Shown here: positions 54,529-63,675 of the stretch, in pieces
How positions within the stretch are numbered: position 1 is the first letter of the stretch
How the letters are laid out: each line of letters starts with the position of its first letter
Origin: CAVQBP01 sp963848195
Lineage (GTDB): Bacteria > Bacteroidota > Ignavibacteria > Ignavibacteriales > Ignavibacteriaceae
Direction: 5' to 3'
Length of the DNA stretch: 64,000 nt
NCBI GenBank assembly: GCA_963848195.1
Contig: CAWKCY010000024.1
Span: 413,093-477,092, forward strand
Position numbers and translations under genes: made by a program
Notes under the pieces: model-generated
Told to the model about the DNA's origin: nothing
The model's database searches: none
What the model saw: only the letters and a program-made list of their open reading frames with translations

Positions 54529-54617
54529 CCGGGAACGGCTAACATGTGATTACCCAACCCCGTCAGGTCCGGAAGGAAGCAGCGGTCAGTATGAGCTTGT
54601 GTAGCCGTCACCCCGGG
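54529..54617 (+). ncRNA. ffs: Signal recognition particle RNA (bacterial small form)
   Basis: The universally conserved apical segment GTCAGGTCCGGAAGGAAGCA, with its GGAA tetraloop, is present at 54562-54581. The flanks pair to close the long hairpin: CCGGG.AACGGCT (54529-54540) with AGCCGT..CCCCGG (54603-54616). A T-run follows at 54618. The RNA binds Ffh and targets nascent membrane proteins to FtsY. The 5' end may be some bases upstream, as the predicted promoter implies. Confidence 0.95.
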
Positions 54618-54626
54618 TTTTTTATA

Positions 54627-54917
54627 TCATGAGTAACTAATGAAAATTGGGGTGATGTGTTTATAGAATTCCATTAAATCTTTATTAAATTCCCTACCGT
54701 CTTTTGAAGCCATAAGTGAATTCCATTCTTTACTAGAATCAACGGAAACTTCAATAAATAAGCTGTATTTTTGTTCAAGAAGTAAATTACTTTCAACAGT
54801 ACCGATCTTTATTTCCTGCTTTAATGCATTGGATAAATATTTTAAAGTAAAGTTCTTAAAATGATTTATTATGCTTTCTTCATTTGTTTTGTTTAAAAAT
54901 AATAGAAGTTTATACAT
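54627..54917 (-). CDS. Small EthD/dimeric alpha-beta-barrel-like protein
   Basis: This 96-residue cytoplasmic protein starts M-Y-K-L-L-L-F-L-N-K-T-N-E-E-S-I-I-N-H-F. It later has L-F-I-E-V-S-V-D-S-S-K-E-W-N-S-L-M-A-S-K-D-G-R-E-F. This beta-alpha-beta-beta-alpha-beta rhythm, with the D-S-x-E-x-W-x-x-x-x-x-S-x-x-G pattern, resembles EthD and related dimeric alpha-beta barrels. Its role is unknown. It lies 37 bp upstream of the M1 peptidase stop on the same strand and is convergent with the SRP RNA gene. Confidence 0.6.
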   Translation of the reverse strand: MYKLLLFLNKTNEESIINHFKNFTLKYLSNALKQEIKIGTVESNLLLEQKYSLFIEVSVDSSKEWNSLMASKDGREFNKDLMEFYKHITPIFISYS

Positions 54918-54954
54918 TATTTAACCTGGAAATGGATATTATTATCTTCTTAAT

Positions 54955-56931
54955 TTAATGGGGTGAACTCCAAACATTATTAATCCTATTTATATCCGGA
55001 AAAGTTTCATCAGGATCGATAATTACCGAATCAATTATATTCTCTGAATTATATTTAAATTGAAAAGAACCTGATTTTTCCCATACTTCAACGGGCAGTT
55101 TTATTTTTCCGATTTTACCACTTGACTCTTTAATTTGTACGATTACAGGCATCACCATTTTATCATTATTCTTAATAGTAATCAAAGCTCCTTTTGTATA
55201 ATCTCCGTTAATATAATTAACACTGTCTACTGCTTGATCGAGAGTCCACTTTTCATAAAACCATTCTTTCCAGAACCAGTTCAAATTTTCTCCGGAAGCA
55301 TCATTTATAGTTCTGAAAAAATCTTCCGGAGAAGGGTGTTTAAAGGCCCATCTATTGATGTACGTCTTAAATGCATAGTCAAATCTTTCATGCCCTAAAA
55401 TATTTTCTCTGAGCAGTACCAGCCCGAGTGCAGCTTTGTAATATTCAAGCGGATGAACATATTTATAAGGTATAGCATCAGCGAATGTGATAATTGGCGG
55501 AGCTTCAGGGTCTTTTAACAAGGGAATAATTTCCTGAGCCGGATTACCTCCTTTGGGAGCATATTCATTATCTCTTTTAGGAGCAAATTCCCCATGATTA
55601 AATTCGTCTGTCGAATATATGTTCATAAAAGTGTTTAAACCTTCATCCATCCATGCATTCTCTCGCTCATTAGATCCGACAATCATTGGAAACCAGTTAT
55701 GTCCAATTTCATGAGTAGTTACCATCCAAAGAATTCCGGCTTTTCTTACTCGCCAGCTGCAGAAAATAATACCGGGATATTCCATTCCGCCGACCGGACC
55801 GGCAGAATTAATTGCAGTAGGATAGGGGTATTCAAACCAATCTTTTGAATATATTTCAATGCTTCTTTTTAAGTATTCGGTTGATCTTCCCCATGTATTG
55901 TTTCCTGCACTTTCTATAGGATAAACAGACATAGCCAGGCATTTCTTGTTTCCGGGTAAATTTACTTTTGCAGCATCCCAGATGTAAGCTTTGGAAGCAC
56001 ACCAGGAAACATCCCTTGAATTTTTCATACTGAATTGCCAGGTTAAATTACCTGATTTTACCGGTCTCATATTAGGGGAAGCAATTTCTAAAGAATCGAT
56101 AATAAAAATAGTACTGTCACTTTGCCCTGCTTTCTTTATTCTTTCAATTTCTTTTGCGGTTAAAACTTCCTCCGGATTTAGTAATTCACCGGAACCGGCA
56201 ACTATCATATACCATGGGGCAGTTATTGAGTATTTGAAATCGCCATATTCGAGATAAAACTCTCCCGAACCGAGAAAGGGGAGATTATTCCACCCTTTTA
56301 AATCATCATAAACATCCATTCTTGGATACCACTGAGCTAATTCGTAGATGTTTCCGTTCTTACTTTTCATAAAACCTGATCTTCCCAATCCTTCAGGAGC
56401 AATCTCAAACGAATAGGTTATAAAAATTTTTAAGTTTCCTCCTTCCGGATATAAAGGTTTGTGAAGCCTTATCTGCATCCTAGTATCGTTAATTACATAA
56501 TCGGCGTTTGATATATTTCCATTATTTTCAATCTTTACCGAATTAATATTATAACCGCCTTTAAAAGTTAGGGACTCATTTTGTGGAGTTGAAGATAAAG
56601 AACTTTTAGAATCGGGCAAAAATCTATTTTGTTCCAGCTGCAGCCAAACATAAGATAAAGTATCAGGGCTGTTGTTTGTGTAAACTATTTCAACATTACC
56701 GCTAATAGTATTTTCACTATCATCAAGAGTAACTGCGATTTTATAGTCTGCTTTATTCTGCCAATAATCAGTACCGGGAGCACCACTTTTACTGCGATAA
56801 ACATTGCCCGGCTGAGAATCAAAAGACGGGTCAAAAACTTCATTATTTTCATATGAATTTTCTGACTGAGAAAATACCGGTTGAAATGTTAATATAAAAA
56901 GCAAAAGAAGGAGAGAAAGTTTAGATTTCAT
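54955..56931 (-). CDS. Exported M1-family metallopeptidase
   Basis: This 658-residue zinc aminopeptidase-like protein has a signal peptide (1-22), a beta-rich N-terminal domain (about 60-290), the substrate motif G-G-M-E-Y-P (381-386) and the zinc motif H-E-I-G-H (407-411) with the third ligand E430 in M-D-E-G-L. M1 enzymes release N-terminal amino acids from peptides, and exported ones help degrade external protein. The motifs are complete. The upstream neighbour is a small lipoprotein gene (56968), 36 bp away, and the two are likely cotranscribed. Confidence 0.92.
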   Translation of the reverse strand: MKSKLSLLLLLFILTFQPVFSQSENSYENNEVFDPSFDSQPGNVYRSKSGAPGTDYWQNKADYKIAVTLDDSENTISGNVEIVYTNNSPDTLSYVWLQLEQNRFLPDSKSSLSSTPQNESLTFKGGYNINSVKIENNGNISNADYVINDTRMQIRLHKPLYPEGGNLKIFITYSFEIAPEGLGRSGFMKSKNGNIYELAQWYPRMDVYDDLKGWNNLPFLGSGEFYLEYGDFKYSITAPWYMIVAGSGELLNPEEVLTAKEIERIKKAGQSDSTIFIIDSLEIASPNMRPVKSGNLTWQFSMKNSRDVSWCASKAYIWDAAKVNLPGNKKCLAMSVYPIESAGNNTWGRSTEYLKRSIEIYSKDWFEYPYPTAINSAGPVGGMEYPGIIFCSWRVRKAGILWMVTTHEIGHNWFPMIVGSNERENAWMDEGLNTFMNIYSTDEFNHGEFAPKRDNEYAPKGGNPAQEIIPLLKDPEAPPIITFADAIPYKYVHPLEYYKAALGLVLLRENILGHERFDYAFKTYINRWAFKHPSPEDFFRTINDASGENLNWFWKEWFYEKWTLDQAVDSVNYINGDYTKGALITIKNNDKMVMPVIVQIKESSGKIGKIKLPVEVWEKSGSFQFKYNSENIIDSVIIDPDETFPDINRINNVWSSPH

Positions 56932-56967
56932 TACATTAAATAAGGATTAAAGGAGTGAAATAATATT

Positions 56968-57681
56968 TTATTGTGAAAAAGATCCCTGATCATGAGATAA
57001 ATTTCTAATTTCCCGTTTGACAAAATCGGTAAATAAATTCTGTTTGCTTACATAAGAATTTGAGTTATTATCAAAATTAAAAGTATCTGCATTTCCGCCC
57101 AAATCCTGGTTATTACCATTAATTTTAGTAGTAATTTGAGCATCTGAATAACTATTTATGACTTGAGTATATTCTGCACCAGGCTCTTTTAATCTTGTAA
57201 ATGACCTAAAAACTAATCCGGCTTTATCATTTTTAATTTTATATAGAGAAAGTCTGCTTAGTTCAAGATTATTTTTAACAGTAAAACCTTCATTTACTTT
57301 AATATATTTAGTGCCGTTTAGATTGATAATTTCTTCTGATAATTCTCCATACAAAGATTTATCTAGTAATAAAGTTTTCAATGAATCATTATAGATACCA
57401 AACTTGTTATTGACAGGATTAGGATATTCAATAAGAATAATGAAATATTTGTCTGAAGAAAGAGTTAAGCTGTCGATTTTTAATTTATTATAATTATGAT
57501 TTTCCGATAGTGATAACCCGAGTAAAGTTGAAATCGAATCGTTCGCAGAAATTACGCCGTTTTTTGCCCTTTGAATAGTTTTTTCGATAGCCTGACCACT
57601 TGCGGGAGGTTTTATATCCGGAGAGTTATTACAACTGATAATAAAAAAAGTAAGGAGTAAGGTAGTAATTATTTTTTTCAT
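56968..57681 (-). CDS. Putative lipoprotein of unknown function
   Basis: This 237-residue protein has a type II signal peptide: M-K-K-I-I-T-T-L-L-L-T-F-F-I-I-S-C with the lipidated Cys at residue 17. The mature part is mixed alpha/beta with a region (about 60-165) rich in short strands. It ends in an Asn/Gln-rich tail. No known domain is recognised. It precedes the M1 peptidase gene by 36 bp in the same direction, so it may be part of one exported unit. Confidence 0.7.
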   Translation of the reverse strand: MKKIITTLLLTFFIISCNNSPDIKPPASGQAIEKTIQRAKNGVISANDSISTLLGLSLSENHNYNKLKIDSLTLSSDKYFIILIEYPNPVNNKFGIYNDSLKTLLLDKSLYGELSEEIINLNGTKYIKVNEGFTVKNNLELSRLSLYKIKNDKAGLVFRSFTRLKEPGAEYTQVINSYSDAQITTKINGNNQDLGGNADTFNFDNNSNSYVSKQNLFTDFVKREIRNLSHDQGSFSQ

Positions 57682-57838
57682 CAGGTTTATGATTGATTAA
57701 TTCCCAAATGACAAGTTATTAACTCATGTATCAATTATATAGGTATTTTTTGATTTAATCTAATTAGAATTTATATTTCTATTCATTTAATTCCAAAAAT
57801 AATAAATTACACCAATAAAATATAATCTTATTTCTTTA

Positions 57839-59740
57839 TTGCAAAAGTATATTTATATAATTTTAATATTTTTTTTATCACTTCACCCATTATTTCCTCA
57901 AACACTAAATAATACTTCAATCGGTCTTGAAGGGATAAAATTTTCTTTAAGTGTTAAGGACTGTTCCTGATTCAGTAAAAAAAGTAAAAATTTTAATTCA
58001 GGGTGAAAAATTTTCCAATGTCATAAATGCAGATGTTGAGAATGGAAAATCAGATACTTCCCTCATTCTATCGGGGAGCGGAGATTATACAATAAATGTG
58101 GAGAACTTAAAAGTTCCGGAATCTAAAATTAGGATCCTTCCGGGAATATTAAGCATAATTCCCCCTCTGCTTGCAATTATCCTTGCATTAGTATTCAGGC
58201 AGGTAATCATTTCTTTAATGTTTGGGGTTTATATAGGTGCAGTTTTTATTTTCGACTACAATCCATTTACTGCATTGTTAAGGTTAATTGATACTTATGT
58301 TATAAATTCTTTGAGCGATTCGTCCCATTTGAAAATTGTAGTTTTTACTCTTTTATTCGGAGGTGTGGTAGGCTTAATATCTAAAAGTGGAGGTACGAAA
58401 GGAATTGCAAATCTGGTTACAAAATTTGCACGTACCAGGAAATCCGGACAACTTTCAACCTGGCTTTCCGGTATTTTAATATTTTTTGATGATTATGCAA
58501 ATGCTCTTATAGTTGGGAATTTGATGCGTCCAATAACGGATAAATTAAAAATTTCCCGTGAAAAGCTTTCTTTTATTGTTGATGCAACTGCAGCTCCTGT
58601 AGCAAGTATATTTATTGTAAGTTCATGGATTGGATATGAAGTTGGATTAATCCATGACAGTCTCAATACAATCCATTCAGATGAGAATGCCTATAATGTA
58701 TTCCTTCAAACAATCCCTTATAGATTTTATCCTATAATGATGCTGATATTTATATTTCTTGTTGCATGGCTGCACAGGGATTTTGGTCCCATGTTAAAAG
58801 CTGAAAAGAGAGCAGTTGATGAAGGGAAAGTAATAAGGGATGATGCGGTTGTGTCGAAAGATCTAACTGAATCTTCCGAAATATTCGGAAATGAGGAAAA
58901 GGCAAAATGGTATAATGGAGTAATTCCGATAGTAATTCTTGTATTAATTACAATAGCCGGCTTAATTTTTACAGGTATTTCTTCTGTGAAGCAGCAAGGT
59001 TTGGTTAACTACGGGATCAGAGAAGTAATTGGTAATTCGGATTCATATGTCTCACTTTTATGGGGAAGTTTTAGTGCATGTATAGTTGCTGGAATTATGA
59101 TACTTACCCAAAGAATAATGAATTTAAGTGAAACTGTTGATGCATGGTTTACCGGTCTCCGTTCTATGTTTCTGGCATGTATAATATTAACACTTGCATG
59201 GTCTATTGGTTCAATTACACAGGACCTGAGGACGGCTGATTATATTGTAAACATTATTAGTGATTCTTTAAATCCCAGATTTCTTCCGGTAATTGTATTT
59301 CTTGTTTGTGCAATAATTAGCTTTTCAACAGGTACAAGCTGGGGAACGATGGCAATTATGATGCCTATAGTTATACCGTCTAAGCCATCATATAACAGAA
59401 TTAAACCATTATTCTTATGCCTGATCATATGATAATTCTGCATGGTGTTATTAGTTCGGTACTTGCTGGATCTGTTTTTGGAGATCATTGTTCACCAATA
59501 TCGGATACAACTATATTGAGTTCAATGGCTTCGGGCTGCGATCATATCGATCATGTTCGTACCCAGCTTCCATATGCAGTTGTTACAGCAGTTTTATGTA
59601 TGCTTATCGGAGATATTCCCACAGCTTTTGGTTTATCCCCTTATATTTCCATTCTAATAATTACAGTATGCTTTATTCTGATACTTTATTTCTTCGGGTC
59701 GAGAGTTGATAATAAAGAAGAGGAAATTGCTTCACTTTAA
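57839..59740 (+). pseudogene. NhaC-type Na+/H+ antiporter, three apparent frameshifts
   Basis: The parts assemble into a long antiporter of the NhaC family with an unusual N-terminal exported domain. A signal-peptide-like start at a TTG (57839) and an ectodomain lead through a shift near 57960 (S-L-S-V-K, then T-V-P-D-S-V-K-K) into the membrane part, with I-P-P-L-L-A-I-I-L-A-L, F-F-D-D-Y-A-N-A-L and G-T-S-W-G-T-M-A-I-M-M-P. Two more shifts near 59378 and 59415 are needed to reach V-L-A-G-S-V-F-G-D-H-C-S-P-I-S-D-T-T. All three behave as one extra base. NhaC proteins exchange sodium for protons. Either the gene is decaying or these are sequence errors. Confidence 0.78.
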
Positions 59741-59765
59741 CTCGCATTGAGAAATTGAGAAATTT

Positions 59766-60590
59766 TTATTCCATATAATGCGGGTCAGGTGATTCTCTGA
59801 GATTTTCATTCAATGAATTTAATATTTTCATATCATCATTGGAAATTTCAAAATCAAAAACATTGATATTTTCTTTAATTCTATCAATGTGTGAAGATTT
59901 AGGAATAACAACTATATTATGTTGAACAGCCCACCTGATTAAAATTTGAGCAGGTGATTTACCATATTTTTCGGAAAGGATTTTTACTTCTTTTTTAGTC
60001 AATTTTTTTGCTCTTGCCAGAGGAGTATAACCTTCCAGTTGAATATTCTTTTCTTTACACAAGTTGAGGAGTTCTTTTTGATAAACAAAAGGATTGAATT
60101 CAACCTGGTTAACAGCTGGAAGAGTTGACGAATTATCGAATAATTCTTTTAGGTGTCTAATTGTATAATTACTGACTCCGATTGATCTGCAGACCTTTTT
60201 CTCCAGAAGCTTCTCAAATGCCTCCCAAGTTTTATTTCTTTGTCTGCTTGAAGGCCAGTGAATTAAATAAAGGTCAATATAATCCAGGTTTAATCTTTTT
60301 AGACTATCATCAAAAGCTTTAAGCGCTTCATCATATCCATGATCATTATTATCCAGTTTAGTGGTAACAAAAATTTCTTCACGGGAGATATTGCTTTTTT
60401 TAACAGCTTCTCCGATTTCTTTTTCATTCCCATATGCCTTTGCGGTATCAATTAAGCGGTACCCGGATTCCAGAGCATTTTCGACGGCTTTTACAGCATC
60501 TTTAGCTCTAAGCGGATAAGTCCCGAGACCTATATACGGCATTTCATAACCGCTGTTTAATTTTACTTTACTTTTGATTGTTAAATCCAT
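59766..60590 (-). CDS. Aldo/keto reductase
   Basis: This 274-residue TIM-barrel reductase has the complete catalytic tetrad D48, Y53, K78 and H111 (R-L-I-D-T-A-K-A-Y-G-N-E, T-T-K-L-D and Y-L-I-H-W-P). G-V-S-N-Y and the late I-P-K-S-S-H NADPH-binding segment are also present. It resembles the prostaglandin-F-synthase/2,5-diketogluconate reductase group and reduces small aldehydes or ketones with NADPH. It is convergent with the NhaC gene and stands alone. Confidence 0.93.
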   Translation of the reverse strand: MDLTIKSKVKLNSGYEMPYIGLGTYPLRAKDAVKAVENALESGYRLIDTAKAYGNEKEIGEAVKKSNISREEIFVTTKLDNNDHGYDEALKAFDDSLKRLNLDYIDLYLIHWPSSRQRNKTWEAFEKLLEKKVCRSIGVSNYTIRHLKELFDNSSTLPAVNQVEFNPFVYQKELLNLCKEKNIQLEGYTPLARAKKLTKKEVKILSEKYGKSPAQILIRWAVQHNIVVIPKSSHIDRIKENINVFDFEISNDDMKILNSLNENLRESPDPHYME

Positions 60591-60759
60591 TTTTATTCCT
60601 TATTTAAGAATTAATATAAATCAATTTCAAATTAGACTAAAATATTTTTAGCACTATTAAAATATTAGTGATCCATTTTATATATTTTTATATATGTAAG
60701 TTATTAAGTGTAGTTAGGCAAGATGAAGTATTTGAAAGACGAACATGTTTTTTCTTTTT

Positions 60760-60796
60760 AAAGATGTCATCTTTACACTGCGTACATCTTTCAAAT
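60760..60796. repeat. AAAGATGTCATCTTT palindrome and partial repeat copy
   Basis: The perfect palindrome AAAGATGTCATCTTT (60760-60774) is followed by ACATCTTTCAAATA, matching the end of copy B at 26797-26900. Bases before it share only patches such as ATGTAAGTT with that copy. It is probably a degenerate third copy lying in the leader of the gene at 60836. Confidence 0.55.
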
Positions 60797-60835
60797 ACCG
60801 GTTTTTATACAACTTCAGAAAAAAAGATTCAAATA

Positions 60836-61390
60836 ATGAAAAAAACTTTGTATATAATATTATTAACAGCAATAATATTTTCTTCCTGCAGGAAAGATGA
60901 AAAAGAAATCCTTACAAAAGAGCAGAGAAATGAGAACTCTGTAGATACAGCACAAGGAGAAATGTCAATAGTTGATGAAGGCTTTATAGATCATCCATTT
61001 CAGTTTGGTGAGGTATCTGAAGAAAACTTAAAACATGAGTTTAATAATTTGGAAATTAAAGCAGCACCAATTGAAAACATGCATGTAAAGAACCAGGTTG
61101 ATTCTATCCTTACAATAAAGGAAGGCAATTCCGAATTCATTATATACAAGCTTCCTGCAGAGCAATTTCTTGAAAGTGCAGTTATACGTGATAAGAATAT
61201 TTTATTATATAAAGATATTCATGTGGGAATGACAAAAGATCAGTTCAAAGATAAATTTGATGATTTAAAGGGAAGAAAATATATCCCTTCAAAAATTTCC
61301 GTAGGAAGAAAAGAAACTCAGGAATACCTGGTTTTCACATTTGATCATGGTGAATTAAAGGAAATTGAATATAACGGATATGTTGATTAA
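60836..61390 (+). CDS. Putative lipoprotein
   Basis: This 184-residue protein, from the ATG at 60836, has a lipoprotein signal: M-K-K-T-L-Y-I-I-L-L-T-A-I-I-F-S-S-C with the Cys at residue 18. The mature part is rich in Lys and Glu and has a C-terminal segment H-V-G-M-T-K-D-Q-F-K-D-K-F-D-D-L that resembles short BamE/SmpA-like modules (the V-G-M-T-K-D-Q pattern). That similarity is suggestive only. A longer in-frame start at 60668 would bury the signal peptide, so it is not used. Its stop overlaps the stop of the convergent RNase Z-like gene. Confidence 0.65.
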   Translation: MKKTLYIILLTAIIFSSCRKDEKEILTKEQRNENSVDTAQGEMSIVDEGFIDHPFQFGEVSEENLKHEFNNLEIKAAPIENMHVKNQVDSILTIKEGNSEFIIYKLPAEQFLESAVIRDKNILLYKDIHVGMTKDQFKDKFDDLKGRKYIPSKISVGRKETQEYLVFTFDHGELKEIEYNGYVD

Positions 61391-62388
61391 TTATCTCCCC
61401 AGTTCTCAGTGAAGAATGTATCTGGGAAGATCTCCCTTGCTTCTTTTAATAAAAGTGTGAAATCCTGCTGATATCTTTCAGAAAGATGAAATATAATTAA
61501 CTTTTCTACTCCAGCTTCTTTAGCTATTGATGCTGCTTGTGAAGCCGTTAAATGATAATTAGTTTTTGCCAGTTCCGAATCTTCATCGAGATATTGACTT
61601 TCACATACTAGTGTTTTACATCCTTTTAGAAAATTAACTAATCTTACTTTTGAATTGTTATCAATACGAAAATCTGTTAAATATGCAATACTTTCACCTT
61701 CTGTAGTCTTTAATAATTTACTCCTTAATTCTCCAAAAGAAAATTTCTTTTCATCTACTTCAATATTTTTAGAATCAGGAATGGAAAGGTCCTTTAATTT
61801 TTCCAGCCAGTTTCCATGAGATAAACGTAATTTTTCAAGTTCGGTTTTATCAATGTTATAAGAAGGATTCTCAGCAAGGTAATATCCTATTGATGTAATA
61901 ATATGATCCAGATCTATGGACTTTACTACAAAATCTCTTGTTTCAAGAAGATTTTCTTTGATTACCTTTGTGCCGACAACATTTTTATACCTGAAACCAT
62001 CCGGAAATTTTATATAGAACTGTTTTAGTGAATTTTCTTTTATCTCAGTTATAAACCAATTTCCACCGGTATCACCGATAATATTCCATTTGTAGCCGAG
62101 CAGGCGGTGATGAATAATTTCTGCAGTATCTTCCGGTCCCCAAATAAAAATAGGTTTTTTACGGTCATAGTTTCTTCTAAAAAAATAATCGAAACCGGCA
62201 ACATGATCTATATGTAAATGGGAAAAGAAAATGTAATCTAAACTTCTAACGTCTGAATTTTTCAGATTTTCGATTGTATTTTCTCCGCAGTCGAAGAGAA
62301 GCTTATATATTCTTGTACCGCTGTTTAGACTGACAAAAAGCGCGTTGTCCTTACCCGGTTTCCCGAGAATTTGATATACTATGCTCAT
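61387..62388 (-). CDS. RNase Z-like metallo-beta-lactamase-fold hydrolase
   Basis: This 333-residue MBL-fold protein has the metal motif S-H-L-H-I-D-H (H57, H59, D61, H62), a later D (Y-L-T-D-F near 236) and the final H in I-I-F-H-L-S-E-R-Y. Y-H-L-T-A-S-Q-A-A corresponds to the HLTAxxA segment typical of RNase Z. RNase Z trims 3' trailers of tRNA. A long charged insertion (about 165-225) is less typical, so it could be a related hydrolase. Its stop overlaps that of the lipoprotein gene by four bases. Confidence 0.75.
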   Translation of the reverse strand: MSIVYQILGKPGKDNALFVSLNSGTRIYKLLFDCGENTIENLKNSDVRSLDYIFFSHLHIDHVAGFDYFFRRNYDRKKPIFIWGPEDTAEIIHHRLLGYKWNIIGDTGGNWFITEIKENSLKQFYIKFPDGFRYKNVVGTKVIKENLLETRDFVVKSIDLDHIITSIGYYLAENPSYNIDKTELEKLRLSHGNWLEKLKDLSIPDSKNIEVDEKKFSFGELRSKLLKTTEGESIAYLTDFRIDNNSKVRLVNFLKGCKTLVCESQYLDEDSELAKTNYHLTASQAASIAKEAGVEKLIIFHLSERYQQDFTLLLKEAREIFPDTFFTENWGDN

Positions 62389-62507
62389 TAAAATATTTTT
62401 ATAATTAAAAAGGAAAGGTAATAAAAATATTATCTTTTTTATAGATTGCTGGTGGATTTAGAGGTTGTGTGAAAATTTAGAGTCTGTGTGAAAAGTCTAA
62501 ATGAGTA

Positions 62508-62625
62508 ATAATAATGTCTCACGATATTTGAGTTTAACCTCACCCCCCGGCCCCTATAATAATGTCTCACAATATTTGAGTTTAACCTCACCCCCCGGCC
62601 CCCTCTCCTTAGCAAGGAGAGGGGG
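62508..62625. repeat. Duplicated 48-bp unit ending in a 12-bp hairpin
   Basis: A 48-bp unit starting TAATAATGTCTCAC occurs twice head to tail (62508-62555 and 62556-62603) with one or two changes. The second copy runs into the hairpin CCCCCTCTCCTT/AAGGAGAGGGGG (62599-62625), the same kind as at 29765. The 606-bp gap 62389-62994 also has GGGCTAAAGCC and GGATAAATCC-type short palindromes (62630-62690) but no gene that I can support. Confidence 0.8.
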
Positions 62626-62994
62626 AGGGACCGGGCTAAAGCCACGGTGTTAACATTTGGATAAACGTAAATGTTGGATAAATCCAAGAGACGGAAAAGA
62701 TGAGATGGATTAGGCTTTAGCTGCAATCTCGAAGTCAAACTCCCGGATTTCAGCTATATAATTAATCTGAAATCTGATTTATATAAAGTTTTTTATTTTT
62801 TTTTTGCTTTTTTCATAGAAATTCGCTTAAGTTTAAATAACTAATCAGAAAAATTTCATTAGGGAGGCAATTCTGAGGTGTAAAGAGGATATCGAAATAA
62901 ACTATACAAGGGATTATAATATAGTTACCAGCATAATTAATTGAAAATAATCTAATTTAATGTGATAAAATAAACTTTACGAAAGGAGCATTTA

Positions 62995-63582
62995 ATGGCA
63001 GATGCAAAATCTGTATGGGCATACAGACAAAAGACAGGGGTATATGTACGCAAATATGACAGCGTATCAGAAGCCGCCAGAAAAATAAATTCCCATCCCT
63101 CAAATATTTTACATGCTATAAGAGACGGTATAGCAGTAAAAGGTTATTACTGGCTTTTTGCAAACGGCAAAAGACCTTTAAAGGTACCATTGAAGTCAGA
63201 GAGATTTAACCCAAGAAGTAAACCAATAAATATATTAAAGAAGGGTAAATTCTTTGCAAAATTTTCTTCAACCAAAGACGCTGCAGAAGCAATAGGATTA
63301 AATGCTCACACTATCAGGCAATTATGTAAAAATAAAAATAAAAAGAGTGGTGATTTTACCGCAGAGTATATAAATCCAAAAGATAAAAATAGAATTAAGA
63401 ATCACGGCGGCGGATTTAAGCAGCCTATTCCAGTTATTGCAAAAACTGCAGAAGGAAAGATAGTAGGACAATTTAAATCTATCGGCGAAGCGAGTGAAAA
63501 ATTAAAGGTAAAAAATATCTCTATTTGTCTCCAGGGACGCATTAAACAGGCTGGTGGTTATATCTGGGAAAAAGCTAAATAA
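62995..63582 (+). CDS. Stand-alone triple NUMOD1-like DNA-binding protein
   Basis: This 195-residue basic protein is built of three related modules (about 7-54, 76-125 and 145-191). Each has a beta-hairpin such as V-W-A-Y-R-Q-K-T-G-V-Y-V-R-K-Y or I-P-V-I-A-K-T-A-E-G-K-I-V-G-Q-F, then S-x-x-E-A-A-x-K and a second helix (P-S-N-I-L-H-A-I-R-D-G), ending in a Y-x-W-type strand. This is the pattern of NUMOD1-like modules, which bind DNA and are usually joined to HNH or GIY-YIG homing nucleases. No nuclease domain is present here. A GGAG site precedes the ATG. A regulator or a nuclease relic are both possible. Confidence 0.7.
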   Translation: MADAKSVWAYRQKTGVYVRKYDSVSEAARKINSHPSNILHAIRDGIAVKGYYWLFANGKRPLKVPLKSERFNPRSKPINILKKGKFFAKFSSTKDAAEAIGLNAHTIRQLCKNKNKKSGDFTAEYINPKDKNRIKNHGGGFKQPIPVIAKTAEGKIVGQFKSIGEASEKLKVKNISICLQGRIKQAGGYIWEKAK

Positions 63583-63675
63583 ATTGGTCAATGGTCATTA
63601 GTCATTGGTCATTTAGCTATGTAAAAATATTATTTAGTAGGGAGTTCTAAGCTGGATTATTTTAGGGGTAAATAA

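Noticed and set aside
60668..60835. Upstream extension of the lipoprotein at 60836
   Set aside because: It would bury a good lipoprotein signal peptide and runs through the AAAGATG palindrome repeat.
62439..62738. 99-codon minus-strand frame
   Set aside because: It is made of the duplicated 48-bp unit and the CTCC hairpin, and the same peptide segment appears twice.
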